Positions 1 to 9,160 are shown, numbered from the stretch's first letter. The stretch: 64,000 nucleotides of DNA from Halobellus rufus (GCF_000739575.1 NZ_BBJO01000009.1:124001-188000); one strand, 5' to 3'. A program made the numbers and translations. Notes: generated from the sequence alone by a model not told the origin.

Positions 1-427
1 CGAGGACCTCGCCGTCTTTCGAGTCGAGACTCACCATCACGCGGCCCGGGTACTCCGCCGAAACGTCTGCGACCAACTCGGGGTTCTCGACGGCGGCGGT
101 CCCGAGGATCACGCGCGCGACGCCTCGGTCGAGGAGGTCGGTGGCGTCGGCTGCGGTCCTGATCCCGCCGCCGAGTTGCACCGGGACGCCGACCGCATCG
201 ACGACGGCCTCGACGGCGGCGGCGTTCGCGCGCTCGCCCTCGAACGCGCCGTCGAGGTCGACGAGGTGCAGCGTCTCCGCGCCGGCGTCGACCCAGCGGC
301 GGGCCGCCTCGACGGGATCGCCGTAGCGCTTCTCGGTGCCGCGTTCGCCCTGCACGAGCTGGACGACCTCGCCGTCCTGCATGTCGACGGCGGGGATGAC
401 CTCGAAGTCGGGGAAGAGATCGCTCAT
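1..427 (-). CDS. hisA: HisA, ProFAR isomerase (histidine synthesis), 3' end outside window
   Basis: Cytosolic phosphoribosylformimino-AICAR ribotide isomerase, an Amadori rearrangement in histidine synthesis. The visible 142 residues begin MSDLFPDFEVIPAVDMQDG, with the family's catalytic Asp in PAVDMQ (residue 15), then LHLVDLDGAFEGE and LGGGIRT, as in the N-terminal half of the HisA barrel. The ATG at 427 is the natural start. The gene runs off the left edge, so about 100 C-terminal residues (including the second catalytic Asp) cannot be seen. HisI lies 4 kb away in the same orientation. Confidence 0.95.
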   Translation of the reverse strand, partial: MSDLFPDFEVIPAVDMQDGEVVQLVQGERGTEKRYGDPVEAARRWVDAGAETLHLVDLDGAFEGERANAAAVEAVVDAVGVPVQLGGGIRTAADATDLLDRGVARVILGTAAVENPELVADVSAEYPGRVMVSLDSKDGEVL

Positions 428-504
428 ACCGACTCCTCCGCGACGATGCGGCCTAAAGTCTCCGGAGCGCCGTGGCGACTCCCGGTCCCCAGACCGACTG
501 GCTC

Positions 505-735
505 TCACTCCGTCAGCGGCAACAGCACGCCGAACACGAACGGCGAGAGCAGCGCGATCGCCACGCCGATCCACTCGGCGTCGACGAGCAGCGCGTGTTC
601 CCACGCGGGGACTGCCGCCCCGGTCGCCGCGATCGCGAACTCGCCGAGCGCGCCGAGCGCGAACAGTCCGATTCCGAAGAGGAAGCTCCGTTTCGTCAGG
701 GTCGGGTAGTCGACGTCGCCGTACCGTCCTGCCAT
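505..735 (-). CDS. small conserved membrane protein, unknown function
   Basis: A 76-residue protein with a short polar N-terminus (MAGRYGDVDYPTLTKRS) and two hydrophobic helices at about residues 16-38 and 47-72, linked by a short loop (AAVPAWEHALLVDAEW). The basic residues before helix 1 suggest an N-in topology. I recognise no enzymatic motif. It lies upstream of hisA in the same orientation with a 77-bp gap. The Tyr-Pro-Thr-Leu-Thr-Lys-Arg-Ser stretch resembles small haloarchaea-specific membrane proteins, but the function is unknown. Confidence 0.7.
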   Translation of the reverse strand: MAGRYGDVDYPTLTKRSFLFGIGLFALGALGEFAIAATGAAVPAWEHALLVDAEWIGVAIALLSPFVFGVLLPLTE

Positions 736-893
736 ACGCGTCGACGCGCCGGCGTCGTACTACAGGATTTCGCTTGGGGAATCGACGACGAAACCGGGGC
801 GAATCTGCGATTTCGACAACTCCCGAGACGGCTGCCGCCGATCGGTACCGCCGGACCGAAAGGGCCACAACGCCCGTTGCGGTACGGAGGGCT

Positions 894-1154
894 ATGACGA
901 CGGCGCTACTCGAACTGGTTCCTGTGCTGCTCGAACTCTCCGCGTTCGGCATCGGCGCGCTCGGACTCTCGCTCGTCGGCGCGTACGTCGAACGGTTCGC
1001 GATCGTGACCGCCCAGCACGGACAGCCGATGCTCGCGCTCTGGGCGGCCCTGATGGGCGCAGTCGCGCTGTACTTCGCGTACTCGCTCACGACAGACCGC
1101 GTGGTTCCGGCGCTCGCCGATCTCACCGGGCGGGCGGCGACGTCGGCGGAGTGA
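894..1154 (+). CDS. small membrane protein, unknown function
   Basis: An 86-residue protein starting at the ATG at 894 (MTTALLELVPVLLELSAFG). An upstream in-frame extension exists but has no natural start region and reads as low-complexity Arg/Ser. Two hydrophobic segments (about residues 5-30 and 46-66) are separated by a polar loop (VERFAIVTAQHGQP); the tail is short and soluble. No recognised domain. It is transcribed toward glmM with a 78-bp gap. Confidence 0.6.
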   Translation: MTTALLELVPVLLELSAFGIGALGLSLVGAYVERFAIVTAQHGQPMLALWAALMGAVALYFAYSLTTDRVVPALADLTGRAATSAE

Positions 1155-1232
1155 GCGCGGGCGGAATTCGCCCACTCCTGCCGGCTCCCCGTGTCGCAAC
1201 CGCTTTCACTCACGCCCGAGGAGTGACACCCA

Positions 1233-2600
1233 ATGAAGCTCTTCGGTTCGAGCGGGGCGCGCGGCGTCGTCGGCGACGGCCTGACGCCCGAGTTCGTGCT
1301 CCGCATCGCGAAGGCGGCCGGGACGGTGTGGGAGACCGACCGCGCGGTCGTCGCCCGCGACACGCGAACGACGGGGGAGATGCTGACGAACGCGGCGACG
1401 AGCGGCCTCGAGAGCGTCGGTCTCGACGTCGACAGGCTCGGCCCGACCCCGACCCCGAGCGCCGTCCGCTACGCCGGCGAGAACGAGCGGCCGGCGATCG
1501 TCATCACGGCCTCGCACAACCCGCCGGAGTACAACGGCGTCAAACTCGTCGGCGCCGACGGCGTCGAACTGTCCGTCGAGGACCTCGAGACGATCGAGTC
1601 GCACGTGCTCGCCGAGGACTTCGCCACCGCCGCGTGGGACGGGGTCGGCGAGTCCCGGCGAGTCGACGCGGCGAACCGCGAGTACGTCTCCGACCTGCTC
1701 TCGGCGATCGACCGCGAGTCAATCGCCGCCGCCGACCTCACGGTCGCGCTCGATCCGGGCCACGGCGCGGGCGCGCTGACGAGCCCCGAGTTCTTCCGGC
1801 GGCTCGGCTGCGACGTCGTCACCGTCAACGCCACCCCCGACGGGCACTTTCCCGGCCGCGACTCGGAGCCGGTCGAGGAGAACCTCGGGGACCTGAAGTC
1901 ACTCGTGCGGGCGGCCGACGCCGACGTCGGGATCGCACACGACGGCGACGCCGACCGGGCGGTCTTCGTCGACGAGCGCGGCGAGTTCGTCGCCGGCGAG
2001 GCGTCGCTGGCGGCGCTGGCGGCGGCCGCGCTCGAACCGGGAGACACCACCGTCGCGGCCGTGAACGTCTCCCAGCGGCTCGTCGACGTCTGCGAGGGCG
2101 TCGGCGCGGACCTCGAACTCACGCCGATCGGCGCGACGAACATCATCACGCGCATCCGCGAACTCGTCGCCGCCGGCGAGCGCGTCCCGGTCGCCGGCGA
2201 GGGAAACGGCGGGGTCTTCTTCCCCGAGTACCGGCTCGTCCGCGACGGCGCGTACGTCGGCGCGAAGTTCCTCGAACTCGTCGCCGAGCACCCGGTCTCC
2301 GAACTCGTCGAGCCGTACACCGACTACGAGAACGTCCGCGTCAACCTCTCGTACGACACCGAGCGCGAACTCGACGCGATGCTCGCCGCCGCCGCCGACT
2401 TCGCCGACGCCGCGGACGCCGAGCCGAACACGACCGACGGTTACCGCCTCGACTACGGCGACGCGTGGGTGCTCGTCCGCCCGTCGGGGACCGAGCCGAA
2501 GGTGCGCGTCTACGCCGAGGCGAGAGACGGGGACCGCGCGCGGGAACTGGCCGACGGCGCCGCCGACGCGCTCCGTGCCGCGCTCGACAGACTGGACTGA
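1233..2600 (+). CDS. glmM: phosphoglucosamine mutase GlmM (phosphohexomutase family)
   Basis: Interconverts glucosamine-6-P and glucosamine-1-P on the way to UDP-GlcNAc; archaeal homologues may also act on glucose phosphates. 455 residues, the usual length. The phosphoserine loop is ITASHNPPEYNG (Ser94), the Mg site is DGDADR (residues 237-242), the sugar-specificity loop is GEGNGG, and the C-terminal phosphate loop is RPSGTEPKVR. All four active-site loops are intact. The ATG at 1233 gives the conserved MKLFGSSGARG start. The exact sugar substrate cannot be decided from sequence. Confidence 0.93.
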   Translation: MKLFGSSGARGVVGDGLTPEFVLRIAKAAGTVWETDRAVVARDTRTTGEMLTNAATSGLESVGLDVDRLGPTPTPSAVRYAGENERPAIVITASHNPPEYNGVKLVGADGVELSVEDLETIESHVLAEDFATAAWDGVGESRRVDAANREYVSDLLSAIDRESIAAADLTVALDPGHGAGALTSPEFFRRLGCDVVTVNATPDGHFPGRDSEPVEENLGDLKSLVRAADADVGIAHDGDADRAVFVDERGEFVAGEASLAALAAAALEPGDTTVAAVNVSQRLVDVCEGVGADLELTPIGATNIITRIRELVAAGERVPVAGEGNGGVFFPEYRLVRDGAYVGAKFLELVAEHPVSELVEPYTDYENVRVNLSYDTERELDAMLAAAADFADAADAEPNTTDGYRLDYGDAWVLVRPSGTEPKVRVYAEARDGDRARELADGAADALRAALDRLD

Positions 2601-2619
2601 CGGCCTCTCCGAACCCGTT

Positions 2620-2910
2620 TCACAGAGAGAGCACGCCGAACAGGAGGCAGAGCAGGCCCAACGCGATGAGGACGACCCCGCGCTCGAAGTCGACGTCGTC
2701 GCCGCGGTCCGCGGCTCCCCCACCGTCGCCATCGCCCGGTTCGTCCCGCCACTCGGCTGCATCGGTCGGTTCCTCCGGCCACCCGACCGTTTCGGCGGGC
2801 GCCTCGGACCGCTCCAGTCGGCGGACCGCTCGCTTCGTCCGCAGGGCGCGTGCGCCGTAGAACAGACAGAACGCGCCCGCGAGGAACGCGGCGGCGGAGA
2901 CGACGACCAT
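2620..2910 (-). CDS. haloarchaeal membrane protein with two helices
   Basis: A 96-residue protein: an N-terminal hydrophobic helix (residues 1-20, MVVVSAAAFLAGAFCLFYGA), a basic patch (RALRTKRAVRRLERSE), a long acidic and glycine-rich linker (about residues 37-72), and a C-terminal helix (GVVLIALGLLCLLFGVLSL). Both ends are membrane-embedded with a central soluble loop. No catalytic motif. It is convergent with glmM (19 bp between stops) and 6 bp from the end of the next upstream gene on its own strand, so it is likely co-transcribed with hisI and the coiled-coil gene. Confidence 0.65.
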   Translation of the reverse strand: MVVVSAAAFLAGAFCLFYGARALRTKRAVRRLERSEAPAETVGWPEEPTDAAEWRDEPGDGDGGGAADRGDDVDFERGVVLIALGLLCLLFGVLSL

Positions 2911-2916
2911 CGGCGG

Positions 2917-4137
2917 TTACAAGCTCGTTCCGGAAGTGCCCCCATCGGCGTCGCCCCCGGCGGCTGACCCGCCTTCTAGGACGGCAGAGAGGCGATCGCG
3001 GACGTCTCGAAGGCGCTCGAGTTCGGCTGCGGCCGCGCCCGACCGCACCCGCTCGCGCGCCTCGGCGTCGAGTTCCTCGTGCGCGCGAGCGACGAACCGG
3101 AGGTCCGCGTAGTCGTCGCGGCGCGTCAGGTCCCGAACGGCTCTGAGCCGCGCGACCGTCTCCCCGCTCGCGAACCGACCCAGCAGCGACGTCGCCTCGC
3201 GGGCCCAGAGGCGGAGCGTCTCCGCGTCCGGCGGCGGCAGCGACACCGTCAGCGGCTCCGCGGAGAGCCGCTCGAGGAACGTGCGGTGGACCGCGACGGT
3301 CGTCTGCAACAGCGCGGGGTCCTCAGCGTAGTGATCGAGCTTCGAGCCGGTGTAGTCGGCGTACTCCAACAGCGTCGGGATCGGCTCGTCGGCGTCGGGG
3401 CTCTCGCGGACGAACTCCCGCAGGTCACGCGGCGGGGCGTCGAACGCGACGAGCGGGAACGACTCGGCGCGTTCGAGGAGGCCGATCACGTCCGCGGCGG
3501 GGGCGGAGTCGTAGAAGGACCGAAACTCCTCGGTGACGGCGTCGTTGTACGCCTCGATCGGCTCGCGGAGCTGCTCGACGGGGGCGTCGAGGTCGGCGTC
3601 GGCGAACGCGAGCATCTCCTCGCGCCGCTCGATCTCCTCCTCGAGGTCGCGCAGGTACAGCTTCGCGTCCCGCTTCGCCGCCGAGACCGCCTCTTTCGCC
3701 TCCTCGCGGCGGTCGAGGAGGTCGACGTAGTCCGCCGCGGGTTCGAGGTCCGCGCGGGCGGCGTCGAAGTCGTCCTCGCTCAGCCGGCGGCGGTCCATCC
3801 GCTCGCCGGCGGCGTCGAAGGCGTCCGCCGCTGGGACGCCCTCCTCGAGGTCGTCGACGAGGTCGAGGAACTTCCCCTGGAACTCCACGTACGCCTGGAA
3901 GTCGCCCGTTCCGGTCGCCGAGCCCTCGTAGCGATCGAGCAGGCCCATCGCCTTCCGGTACGTGTCGGCGACGTCGACGACGACCTCCTCGCCCACCTCG
4001 TCGATCTCACTCTCGACGCGCTCGTACCGCGCTCTCGCCGCGCGGAGGTCCTCGATCCGCGATTCGGCGGTCGCGACCGCGCTCTCGACGCCGTCGGAAC
4101 CGCGGGCCTCGCCGTCGATCGCGTCTGTATCGGCCAT
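2917..4137 (-). CDS. conserved haloarchaeal coiled-coil protein, unknown function
   Basis: A 406-residue, highly acidic, alpha-helical protein beginning MADTDAIDGEARG at the ATG at 4137. That start leaves only 2 bp after the hisI stop, so the two are almost certainly co-transcribed. Heptad-like helices run over about residues 20-60 (AESRIEDLRAARARYERVES) and 135-185 (LEEEIERREEMLAFADAD). The C-terminus is Gly/Ser/Thr-rich and disordered. It resembles the domain-of-unknown-function proteins found beside hisI in haloarchaea. No enzymatic signature is visible. Confidence 0.8.
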   Translation of the reverse strand: MADTDAIDGEARGSDGVESAVATAESRIEDLRAARARYERVESEIDEVGEEVVVDVADTYRKAMGLLDRYEGSATGTGDFQAYVEFQGKFLDLVDDLEEGVPAADAFDAAGERMDRRRLSEDDFDAARADLEPAADYVDLLDRREEAKEAVSAAKRDAKLYLRDLEEEIERREEMLAFADADLDAPVEQLREPIEAYNDAVTEEFRSFYDSAPAADVIGLLERAESFPLVAFDAPPRDLREFVRESPDADEPIPTLLEYADYTGSKLDHYAEDPALLQTTVAVHRTFLERLSAEPLTVSLPPPDAETLRLWAREATSLLGRFASGETVARLRAVRDLTRRDDYADLRFVARAHEELDAEARERVRSGAAAAELERLRDVRDRLSAVLEGGSAAGGDADGGTSGTSL

Positions 4138-4139
4138 CG

Positions 4140-4505
4140 TCAGTAGACGTCGTCGGGGTCGAACACGCGCTCGCCGACGTGCTCGCCGTCGATCGTTCGG
4201 TAGAAACAGGAGCGGTGACCGGTGTGGCACGCGCCGCCGGACTGCTCGACGAGGTACAGGAGCGTGTCGGCGTCGCAGTCGACGCGGACCTCCTCGACCG
4301 ACTGGGTGTGCCCGCTCGTCGCGCCCTTCTCCCAGAGCTCGTCGCGGCTGCGCGAGTAGTAGTGCGCCCGGCCCGTCTCCCGCGTGCGTTCGAGCGCCTC
4401 CGGGGAGACGTACGCCAGCATCAGCACCTCGCCGGTGTCGGCGTCCTGTGCGACGGCGGGGACGAGGCCGTCCTCGCCGAAGTCGATCTCGACGTCGTCG
4501 GTCAT
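4140..4505 (-). CDS. hisI: HisI, phosphoribosyl-AMP cyclohydrolase
   Basis: Hydrolyses the adenine ring of phosphoribosyl-AMP in histidine synthesis; Zn and Mg dependent, cytosolic. 121 residues, a stand-alone HisI without a fused HisE. Diagnostic motifs are [18 protein letters not shown], the metal-binding DCDADTLL, and the zinc cysteines in [11 protein letters not shown]. The ATG at 4505 gives [18 protein letters not shown]. It leads a minus-strand operon with the coiled-coil gene (2 bp gap) and probably the small membrane gene. Confidence 0.96.
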   Translation of the reverse strand: MTDDVEIDFGEDGLVPAVAQDADTGEVLMLAYVSPEALERTRETGRAHYYSRSRDELWEKGATSGHTQSVEEVRVDCDADTLLYLVEQSGGACHTGHRSCFYRTIDGEHVGERVFDPDDVY

Positions 4506-4623
4506 TGTCTCATCGGACGCCGGTGCCGCCGATAGGTCTTTTGCCCCCGTCGGGCGGGGACTCGATCGGGTGCGGTTCCGAACGGAGCACCAGCGCTATT
4601 GCCGCGCGTCGAGACGTCCACGT

Positions 4624-5622
4624 ATGCGCTCGAAGGCGTGGCTCCAGCGGAACCAGGTCGTCGTCTACGCCGTCAGCGTCGCGCTCGCGGCGGCGTTCGG
4701 CGTCGGCCTGCCGTCGGCCGCGCCGCTTTTCGAGGCGTCGATCACGCCCGTGCTGGCGGTGCTCCTTTACGTGACGTTCCTGGAGATCCCTTTCGTCAGA
4801 TTCCGCGAGGCCTTCACCAACGTTCGCTTCCTCGGGGCGGCGCTCGGGATGAACTTCCTCGTCGTGCCGGCGGTCGCCTTCGCCTTGACGCGCGTGCTAC
4901 CCGCCGAACCGGCGATTCTGCTCGGTGCCCTGCTGGTGCTTCTCACGCCGTGTGTCGACTACGTCATCGCCTTCACCGACCTCGCCGACGGCGACGCAGA
5001 GCAGGTGACCGCGGTGACTCCCGCGCTCCTCCTGGTTCAGTTCGCCCTGCTTCCGGGGTATCTGTGGCTGTTTCTCGGCGACAGCGTCGCGCCCGTCATC
5101 AGCGCGGGGCCGTTCGTCGAGGCGTTCCTGTCTCTGATCGCGATCCCGCTGACGCTCGCGTGGCTCACTGAGGCGCTGGCGGACCGCGCGACCGCGGCCC
5201 GGCGATGGCAGGCAGCGATGGGCTGGCTGCCGGTGCCGGCGATGGGTGCGACGCTGCTGGTCGTCGTCGCCTCACAGCTCCCCCGCGTCGCGGATTCCGC
5301 CGGGCAACTCCTCGCTGTCGTCCCCGTCTACGTCGCGTTCTTGGCCGTGATGCCGGTTCTCGGACGGATCGCCGCCGGGCTGTTCGGGATGGACGCGGGA
5401 GAGGCCCGGGCGCTCGTGTTCACGTCGGTGACGCGGAACTCGCTCGTGGTGCTCCCGCTGGCGCTGGCGCTGCCCGCGGGCTACGAACTGGTCCCCGCGG
5501 TGGTCGTCACGCAGACGCTGATCGAGCTGACGGGGATGGTCGTCCTCACGCGAGCCGTCCCGGCGTGGCTCGTCCCGACGGCACCGGAGACGGCGATTCC
5601 CGGGCAGTTCCGGTCCGAATGA
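4624..5622 (+). CDS. ACR3/bile-acid-symporter superfamily permease (arsenite efflux-like)
   Basis: 332 residues with about ten hydrophobic segments and no signal peptide. The segment LLTPCVDYVIAFTDLADGD matches the ACR3 arsenite exporter pattern, in which a conserved Cys in helix 4 lies before an acidic loop. VTRNSLVVLPLALALP resembles the second discontinuous helix. Family knowledge suggests As(III)/Sb(III) or small organic anion export. No arsR or arsC gene is adjacent, so arsenic specificity is inferred. The ATG at 4624 fits the MRSKAWLQRNQ start, with basic residues before helix 1. Confidence 0.75.
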   Translation: MRSKAWLQRNQVVVYAVSVALAAAFGVGLPSAAPLFEASITPVLAVLLYVTFLEIPFVRFREAFTNVRFLGAALGMNFLVVPAVAFALTRVLPAEPAILLGALLVLLTPCVDYVIAFTDLADGDAEQVTAVTPALLLVQFALLPGYLWLFLGDSVAPVISAGPFVEAFLSLIAIPLTLAWLTEALADRATAARRWQAAMGWLPVPAMGATLLVVVASQLPRVADSAGQLLAVVPVYVAFLAVMPVLGRIAAGLFGMDAGEARALVFTSVTRNSLVVLPLALALPAGYELVPAVVVTQTLIELTGMVVLTRAVPAWLVPTAPETAIPGQFRSE

Positions 5623-5651
5623 ACCGTGACGAGGCGACCGTCGGCGGCGAC

Positions 5652-6683
5652 TCAGACGATCCCGAGCGTGCCGATCGCACCGAAGACCAGATCGCCGTAG
5701 GTGAACGCCACGAGCGTCCCGACGAACATCGGGACGAGAAACGGGATTCCGGGCGAGATCCAGACCTCCTCGCGCTCGGTGACGACTTTCAGCCCGCCCC
5801 GCAGCTTCTCGGGCGTCGTGCCGTAAGCGGTCCCCTCGATGTCGTCGAGGAAGGCCTCGGCGGCCCACTCGTCGTCGACGTCGCCGCCGGCGGTGAGGCT
5901 CTCGGTGTCCGCGCCCGTCTCCCCGCCGTCGGTTTCCACGCCCGTGGCGTCGTCACCGCGGGAAGGACCGTCGCGCCCGAGGCCGACCGCGCCGTCGGTC
6001 GGATCGTGCGTCTCGCCGACGCTTTCCGGATCGCGGAACCGCTCGGGCGACGCCCGGAGTTCCTCGAGCGTCAGCCCGCGCCAGCGGAGGTACATCCGGA
6101 GCGCGTCGATGTCGAGGCCGTTCCGCGAGAACCCCTCGGGCGTCTCGTAGAGTTGGCCGTGCGCCTCGCGGAGGTCCTCGACGGCGATTCGCTGGCCGAG
6201 AAAGGAGATCGGAAACCGGACGTCGCCTGCGAGGAGGTTCCGCGCGCCGAGCGCGACCGGGTACGCGGCGGCGAAGACGACCGTGTTCGTGAGGATCGTC
6301 ATCGAGAAGACGCCGAGCGTCGTGACGACCTCCGGGAGGGTGAAGCCCGCGAAGTAGTACGTCGGGTACGTGGGCAGGAGGATCGCGAGCGTGATGAGCG
6401 CCTTCGCGTCCGCGCCGCCGAAGCCGCCGATCCACCAGAGGCCGTAGGCGACCGGCGCGACGAAGAAGAGGCTGATCGCGACCTGCACGAAGAAGAGCGC
6501 GTCAGCCGACGTCGACAGCGAGAGGTGGCCGACGGCCTCGACCGCGAGCAGCAGGACGCCGAGTACGACCAGCGGGAGCCACGTCCGACTCGGCACCCGT
6601 CTGGTCTCGACGTCGCGCCACGCGGCCCACCCGAGGACCGGGAGCGCGACCAACCGCAGCAGATCCGGAGCGCTGGCGAACAT
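5652..6683 (-). CDS. pibD: archaeal prepilin peptidase, PibD-like A24 family aspartic protease
   Basis: Membrane aspartic protease that cleaves class III signal peptides of archaellins and pilins. 343 residues. The catalytic aspartates are seen at WRDVETRRVP (Asp24) and in the GxGD-type motif GGFGGADAKAL (Asp92). About six membrane segments lie in residues 5-150 and at the C-terminus (PFLVPMFVGTLVAFTYGD). An unusually long acidic, Gly/Asp-rich cytoplasmic insert (about residues 195-290) splits the last helix from the rest, as in other haloarchaeal PibD proteins. Convergent with the ACR3-like gene (29 bp between stops). Assignment to PibD itself rather than a paralogue is likely but not proven. 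Confidence 0.85.
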   Translation of the reverse strand: MFASAPDLLRLVALPVLGWAAWRDVETRRVPSRTWLPLVVLGVLLLAVEAVGHLSLSTSADALFFVQVAISLFFVAPVAYGLWWIGGFGGADAKALITLAILLPTYPTYYFAGFTLPEVVTTLGVFSMTILTNTVVFAAAYPVALGARNLLAGDVRFPISFLGQRIAVEDLREAHGQLYETPEGFSRNGLDIDALRMYLRWRGLTLEELRASPERFRDPESVGETHDPTDGAVGLGRDGPSRGDDATGVETDGGETGADTESLTAGGDVDDEWAAEAFLDDIEGTAYGTTPEKLRGGLKVVTEREEVWISPGIPFLVPMFVGTLVAFTYGDLVFGAIGTLGIV

Positions 6684-6911
6684 ACCGGGAAAGCGACCGC
6701 GGGCGTGTTGTAGTTTGCGCCTACGCGCTCGTTTTGTCGTACCTCGTTTCGGTTCGGTTGCGACGCTGTCGGCTTCGGATGCCCCGCGCTCTCTTCCATT
6801 CCCGCTCGTCGTCTCTCAGTCGCAACGCTGCGGCGGTTTCTCTGTCGGCGATCGTCCGGCCCGAGGACGACGCTCTTTCGCACACCTAACCGAACCGCCG
6901 TCGTCTGAACC

Positions 6912-6919
6912 TTTTTATC
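6912..6919 (+). promoter_or_regulatory. TATA box of the Fe-S helicase gene
   Basis: TTTTTATC begins 29 nt before the GTG at 6941. That spacing fits an archaeal TATA box for a leaderless transcript and decides the choice of the GTG start over the upstream in-frame extension. Confidence 0.6.
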
Positions 6920-6940
6920 CGAGAGCGGCACAGGGCGAGT

Positions 6941-8796
6941 GTGGACCCCGATCGGATTCCCTCGTCGTTTCCGGCCCCGAGCTACCGCGGCGCGCAGGAG
7001 CAGGCGCTCTCGGACGTTCGCGACGCGTTCGCCGCCGGAACGACGTCGTGCTCGTCCGCGCGCCGACGGGGAGCGGGAAGTCGCTGCTCGCGCGGGCCAT
7101 CGCGGGCGCGGCGGCGACGACCGACGAGGTCTCGCCCGCCGCGGCGACCGACGCCTACTACACGACGCCGCAGGTCTCCCAACTCGACGACGTCGCCGAG
7201 GACCCACTTCTCGACGATCTCAACGTCATCCGCGGGAAGTCGAACTACACCTGCATCCTGAACGGCGAGACCGACACGCCGGTCGACCGCGCCCCGTGCG
7301 TCCGACAGTCCGGGTTCGACTGCTCGGTCCGGCACCGCTGTCCGTACTTCTCCGATCGGGCCATCGCCTCGAACCGACGCATCGCGGCGATGACGCTCGC
7401 GTACTTCATGCAGACCGCCGGATCCGACGTCTTCCGCAAGCGCGACGTCGTCGTGATCGACGAGGCCCACGGCCTCGCCGAGTGGGCCGAGATGTACGCG
7501 ACGGTCGATCTGAACCCGCGGACGGTTCCGGTCTGGGACGACGTGGGCGTCCCCGACGTCGCGGCCGAGGGCGACCCCCTCGAACGGACCGTTCGCTTCG
7601 CCGAGACGCTCGCCGGCGTCGCCGAGCGCGCCAAGGACGAACTGCTCCGAAAGCCGGAGTTGACGCCGCAAGAGGCGGCCCGTCGGGACCGCCTCCAAGA
7701 GCTCCGCTCGGAACTCCAGTGGTTCGTCTCCGACTACCGCGACCCCGAGAGCCCGACCACGTGGGTCGTCGACCAGCCCGACGGCGAGGGCGGGGCCATC
7801 TCGATCAAGCCGCTCGACCCCGCGCGCTATCTCCACCACACCGTCTGGGACCGCGGCAACAAGTTCGCGCTGTTGTCGGCGACGATCCTCAACAAGACGG
7901 CGTTCTGCCGGGGCGTCGGCCTCGACCCCTCGAACGTCGCCCTCGTCGACGTCGAACACACGTTTCCGGTCGAAAACCGGCCGCTGTACGACGTGACGCA
8001 GGGGAAGATGACGTACGAGGAGCGAGACGAGACGCTTCCGAAAGTGGCGCGAACGCTGGTCCGGATTATGGCGGAACACCCCGACGAGAAGGGGCTCGTC
8101 CACTGTCACTCCTACGCGATCCAGTCCGAGCTGCGCCGGCGACTCGCACAGCTCGGCCTCGGGGGTCGCGTCCGCGGGCACGACCGCGAGAACCGCGACG
8201 CCGAGCTGGAGTCGTGGAAGGCGACCGACGACCCCGACGTCTTCCTCTCGGTGAAGATGGAGGAGGCGCTGGACCTCTCGGGGGACCTCTGTCGCTGGCA
8301 GGTCGTCTGCAAAGCCCCGTATCTCAACACGAACGACTCCCGCGTCGCCCGCCGCCTCGAAGAGGGGCAGTGGTCGTGGTACCGACGCGCGGCGCTCCGG
8401 ACGGTCATCCAGGCGTGCGGCCGGGTCGTCCGCGCGCCCGACGACCACGGGGCGACGTACCTCGCGGACTCCTCGCTGCTCGATCTCTTCGAGCGGACGC
8501 GCGGCGATATGCCGTCGTGGTTCCGCGAGCAGGTCGACCGGCTCTCGACGCCGGCGCTCCCCGAGTTCGATCAGGTCGCGGCCGGCGGTCGCGGCGGCTC
8601 CGGATCGAACGCCGCCGGGAGCCGAACCGATCGCAGCGGAGGTCGCTCCTCGACGGCGACGGGGCGTAACTCCGCGGAGTCGACGTCGCGGGCTTCGCGC
8701 GCGACGCGGTCGGACGGGACGAGTTCGTCGAGCGATCGCTCGACGGACGACGACCGGTCTTCGCACCCGCTGTCCGACGTCTGGGGCGACGGCTGA
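6941..8796 (+). pseudogene. XPD/DinG-type Fe-S ATP-dependent DNA helicase, frame broken by one base
   Basis: Superfamily 2 RAD3/XPD-like helicase for DNA repair. The N-terminus MDPDRIPSSFPAPSYRGAQE (GTG 6941) is in one frame; the rest, from NDVVLVRAPTGSGKSLL, is in another. Adding one base near 7038 (GCCGGAACG to GCCGGGAACG) restores a 618-residue protein. Motifs: Walker A APTGSGKS; four Fe-S cysteines in NYTC, APCVRQ and GFDCSVRHRCPY; DEAH box VVIDEAHGLAEW; motif VI QACGRVVRAPDD. The tail after about residue 540 is Ser/Arg/Thr-rich and disordered. Everything apart from the lost base is intact, so a base-calling error is likelier than a true pseudogene. Confidence 0.85.
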
Positions 8797-8827
8797 TACG
8801 CGGGCTGCCGCGAAACGTGCAGCGCGC

Positions 8828-8914
8828 TCACAGCAACAGCGCCGCGCCGTACGCGAACGACGACCCGACCATCAGTAACACGAGGACGAGCGCCAGCACC
8901 TGCTGTCGATCCAT
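8828..8914 (-). CDS. 28-residue single-helix membrane microprotein
   Basis: Reads MDRQQVLALVLVLLMVGSSF followed by AYGAALLL, then TGA. It is one hydrophobic helix after a short charged N-terminus. The start MDRQQVLAL and the Gly-Ser-Ser kink resemble very small haloarchaeal proteins that genome pipelines often miss. It is convergent with the helicase gene (31 bp gap). Function unknown; the support is the fitting hydrophobicity and the clean start/stop rather than a recognised family. Confidence 0.6.
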   Translation of the reverse strand: MDRQQVLALVLVLLMVGSSFAYGAALLL

Positions 8915-9100
8915 ACCTGAGCGTTGTCTCGCCTTCGATTCAGTTCTTTCGCTCGCCGACTCGTCGTCTGTGAGTGTGATACGTAATCCGGGCGATTCCG
9001 AAACGGATACATAATGAACGTTAATTTGGTTAGTGTTTTCGGAATCAAAAAGTTAGATTAGGTTCTGTTCTTTCACCTCATTAGAAAAACAGTGTCTCTT

Positions 9101-9115
9101 TGAGATGATATCTCA
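9101..9115. promoter_or_regulatory. inverted repeat upstream of the 62-residue gene's promoter
   Basis: TGAGAT-gat-ATCTCA, 6-bp perfect arms and a 3-bp centre, in an AT-rich 240-bp intergenic stretch. It sits just ahead of a TATA-like ACTTAA at about 9122 and 46 bp before the ATG at 9161, so it could be an operator or activator site. The rest of 8915-9160 is AT-rich with no other gene seen. Confidence 0.35.
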
Positions 9116-9160
9116 CGGAATACTTAACACTCCGAGTTGCGTCTATCCGCGTGTCCGCCA

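Noticed and set aside
1151-2860. 569-codon plus-strand frame overlapping glmM
   Set aside because: Out of frame with GlmM motifs and almost purely Arg-rich; a shadow of the real gene.
6715-6940. Upstream ATG at 6715 for the helicase
   Set aside because: In frame with the motor domain but unlike the family; the GTG at 6941 has a well-spaced TATA and the true N-terminal sequence in another frame.
9061-9069. GGTTCTGTT, like the mini-element ends
   Set aside because: No complementary end or flanking duplication nearby; probably chance in AT-rich DNA.
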